DNA of 64,000 nucleotides, from assembly GCF_039862785.1 (NCBI RefSeq), contig NZ_CP156795.1:1860001-1924000 (forward strand). The letters run 5' to 3'. The position numbers were made by a program, and so were the translations under genes. Each line of letters starts with the position of its first letter. The stretch's first letter is position 1. This document shows, in pieces, positions 62,949-64,000 of this stretch. The notes below the pieces were generated by a model, which worked only from the letters and a program-made list of their open reading frames with translations, had not been told where the DNA came from and ran no database searches. Source of the DNA: Acinetobacter sp. ANC 7912. Its GTDB lineage: Bacteria > Pseudomonadota > Gammaproteobacteria > Pseudomonadales > Moraxellaceae.

Positions 62949-63935
62949 TTATTCAAGATTCATCAGTCGGATACACAATTGATCCAGTACCAGATTGCTT
63001 TGCACATTCTGCTCCAGATATTGTTTGGACTGCTGAAACTCCCCATAAATATTAAAAAGTTGCTCTAATGAATATTGTTCAGCCAACAGCTCAAATTTTA
63101 AGTCAATATTTTTGATGGCCTGATTTAGCTTGACACAAATCAAATCCGACAACAAGTATTCAAACATTTGACTGAATTCACTGAAATTCAGGTTTTTATT
63201 CCATTTGGTCGCAATCGCTATCGGCATATTCTTGTCCATGACCAATTTTTGCCAATCCAGCAGAAAATCCTGACGCATCGACAACCAGGCACTTTGTGCC
63301 ACTTCAATGGCTTGCAATGGCATTTGATTGGCCAGATTCATCAGTAACTGCTGCTGTGAATTACCCGCATCTGGCAGATGCTCAGCCAAAAACTGGCTGG
63401 CCTGTTCTGGACTAATACGGTCTAAAGCGAAATGTTGCAAACGACTACGGATGGTCGCTGGCAGTTTCAGGTAATGATCTGCCAGCAGAATAATCACGAT
63501 ATTTTCGCCCGGCTCTTCTAGCGTTTTCAGCAAAGCATTGGCTGAGGCGATATTTAATGCTTCAGCCGGTTCAATCACAATCACCCGCCAGCCATCAACG
63601 GTCTGCTGCACAAAGGGCAACAGCTCACGAATCTTTTCAATCTTGATCTTGGCATTCTGCTTTTTATTTTCCTCATCCGTACTGACATAGACATAGTTCG
63701 GATGGGTATCTGCTTTTAGCCACTGACAACTACCACATTCACCACAAGGCAGATTGCGCACATGCCGGTTCTGACAAAGCACCCATGCCAGAAATTGCTG
63801 GGTAAAGGCTTCTTTACCGCAGCCTTTTTTACCATAAAACAGCAAGCCATGCCCAAGTTTAGGAAAACGCCCAGTCAAGGTATCCCAAACCTGTTGCTGC
63901 CAAGAATAGATATGTGCAGTAGCATCAAGTGGCAT
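62949..63935 (-). CDS. holB: DNA polymerase III delta' subunit
   Basis: 328 residues. GHGLLFYGKKGCGKEAFTQQFL (modified P-loop), CGECGSCQWLKADTHPNYVYVS (zinc site), VIVIEPAEALNIASANALLKTLEEPGENI and PATIRSRLQHFALDR are typical of delta'. It is a clamp-loader stator. Its ATG lies 14 bp after the preceding gene's stop. Confidence 0.95.
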   Translation of the reverse strand: MPLDATAHIYSWQQQVWDTLTGRFPKLGHGLLFYGKKGCGKEAFTQQFLAWVLCQNRHVRNLPCGECGSCQWLKADTHPNYVYVSTDEENKKQNAKIKIEKIRELLPFVQQTVDGWRVIVIEPAEALNIASANALLKTLEEPGENIVIILLADHYLKLPATIRSRLQHFALDRISPEQASQFLAEHLPDAGNSQQQLLMNLANQMPLQAIEVAQSAWLSMRQDFLLDWQKLVMDKNMPIAIATKWNKNLNFSEFSQMFEYLLSDLICVKLNQAIKNIDLKFELLAEQYSLEQLFNIYGEFQQSKQYLEQNVQSNLVLDQLCIRLMNLE

Positions 63936-63949
63936 GGCAAACTCTCAAG

Positions 63950-64000
63950 TTAAGCAAAAGCAGATGGATCAAGCTGGTTCAGACGATCCAGATCCTGTTG
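63950..64000 (-). CDS. C-terminal tail of the gene upstream of holB (thymidylate kinase by synteny)
   Basis: The last 16 codons (QQDLDRLNQLDPSAFA) end in TAA at 63950-63952; the start is beyond the window. In many gamma-proteobacteria tmk precedes holB, and the short gap supports one operon. The tail itself has no diagnostic motif, so the name is inferred only from position. Confidence 0.5.
   Translation of the reverse strand, partial: QQDLDRLNQLDPSAFA

Noticed and set aside
1..64000. CRISPR arrays, tRNA and rRNA genes
   Set aside because: None recognised on either strand by reading; short tRNAs could in principle be missed without a covariance search.

Overview
The window reads as a chromosomal segment of a non-baumannii Acinetobacter (moderate to low G+C). 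This rests on the gene content and on gene orders I associate with that genus: cmk-rpsA-ihfB-lapA-pyrF, a minor-pseudopilin block gspH-I-J-K, holB-pilZ-tatD, a PACE efflux gene facing a LysR regulator, and several insertion sequences of families common in Acinetobacter. The species assignment is inference. I see no rRNA, tRNA, CRISPR array, prophage or integrase.

Layout. 1-12.3 kb: an ATP-grasp gene cut by the left edge, a WYL regulator, an orphan FMN glutamate-synthase-like protein, a four-gene minus-strand operon (phosphatase, murB, YdcF-like protein, alpha/beta hydrolase), an iron alcohol dehydrogenase, a thioesterase and dnaX. 12.3-17.0 kb: an IS graveyard. One membrane-protein gene is split by an IS200/IS605 element and an IS30 element and also carries a frameshift. 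Beside it, a 3'-truncated IS5 element is fused to the remains of an NlpE-like lipoprotein gene. 17.0-24.1 kb: a serine hydrolase, then a MaoC dehydratase / long FabG / thiolase module whose divergent order matches mycobacterial htdX-fabG4-fadA2. An IS4-type element sits in the thiolase terminator. 24.1-35.6 kb: PACE exporter and LysR regulator, transaldolase, LysE-type exporter, lipoprotein esterase, two universal stress proteins, pepN, two unknown proteins and thiM. 35.6-37.3 kb: an AT-rich stretch with no credible gene. 37.3-50.6 kb: MarR, an SRAP protein, an aldehyde dehydrogenase with an IS66 element just upstream, glcB, zapE, an AraC regulator, lysO, a small unknown gene and an IS3 element. 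50.6-64 kb: housekeeping genes, nearly all on the minus strand (pyrF, lapA, ihfB, rpsA, cmk, tadA, ung, queD, gspK-H, a TetR regulator, tatD, pilZ, holB, and the tail of the next gene).

How it fits together. Six insertion sequences occupy about 9 kb, and several sit in transcription-control sites rather than in genes: the IS4-type element is inside the thiolase terminator hairpin, the IS3 element separates pyrF from its terminator, and the IS66 element splits a 14-bp palindrome upstream of the aldehyde dehydrogenase. The IS4-type element carries hairpin-plus-T-run structures at both ends, facing inward, which would insulate its transposase and incidentally replace the terminator it broke. The least explained signals are a possible 18-codon gene with a structured 3' region at 2.46-2.72 kb and the 1.6-kb empty region before the MarR gene.
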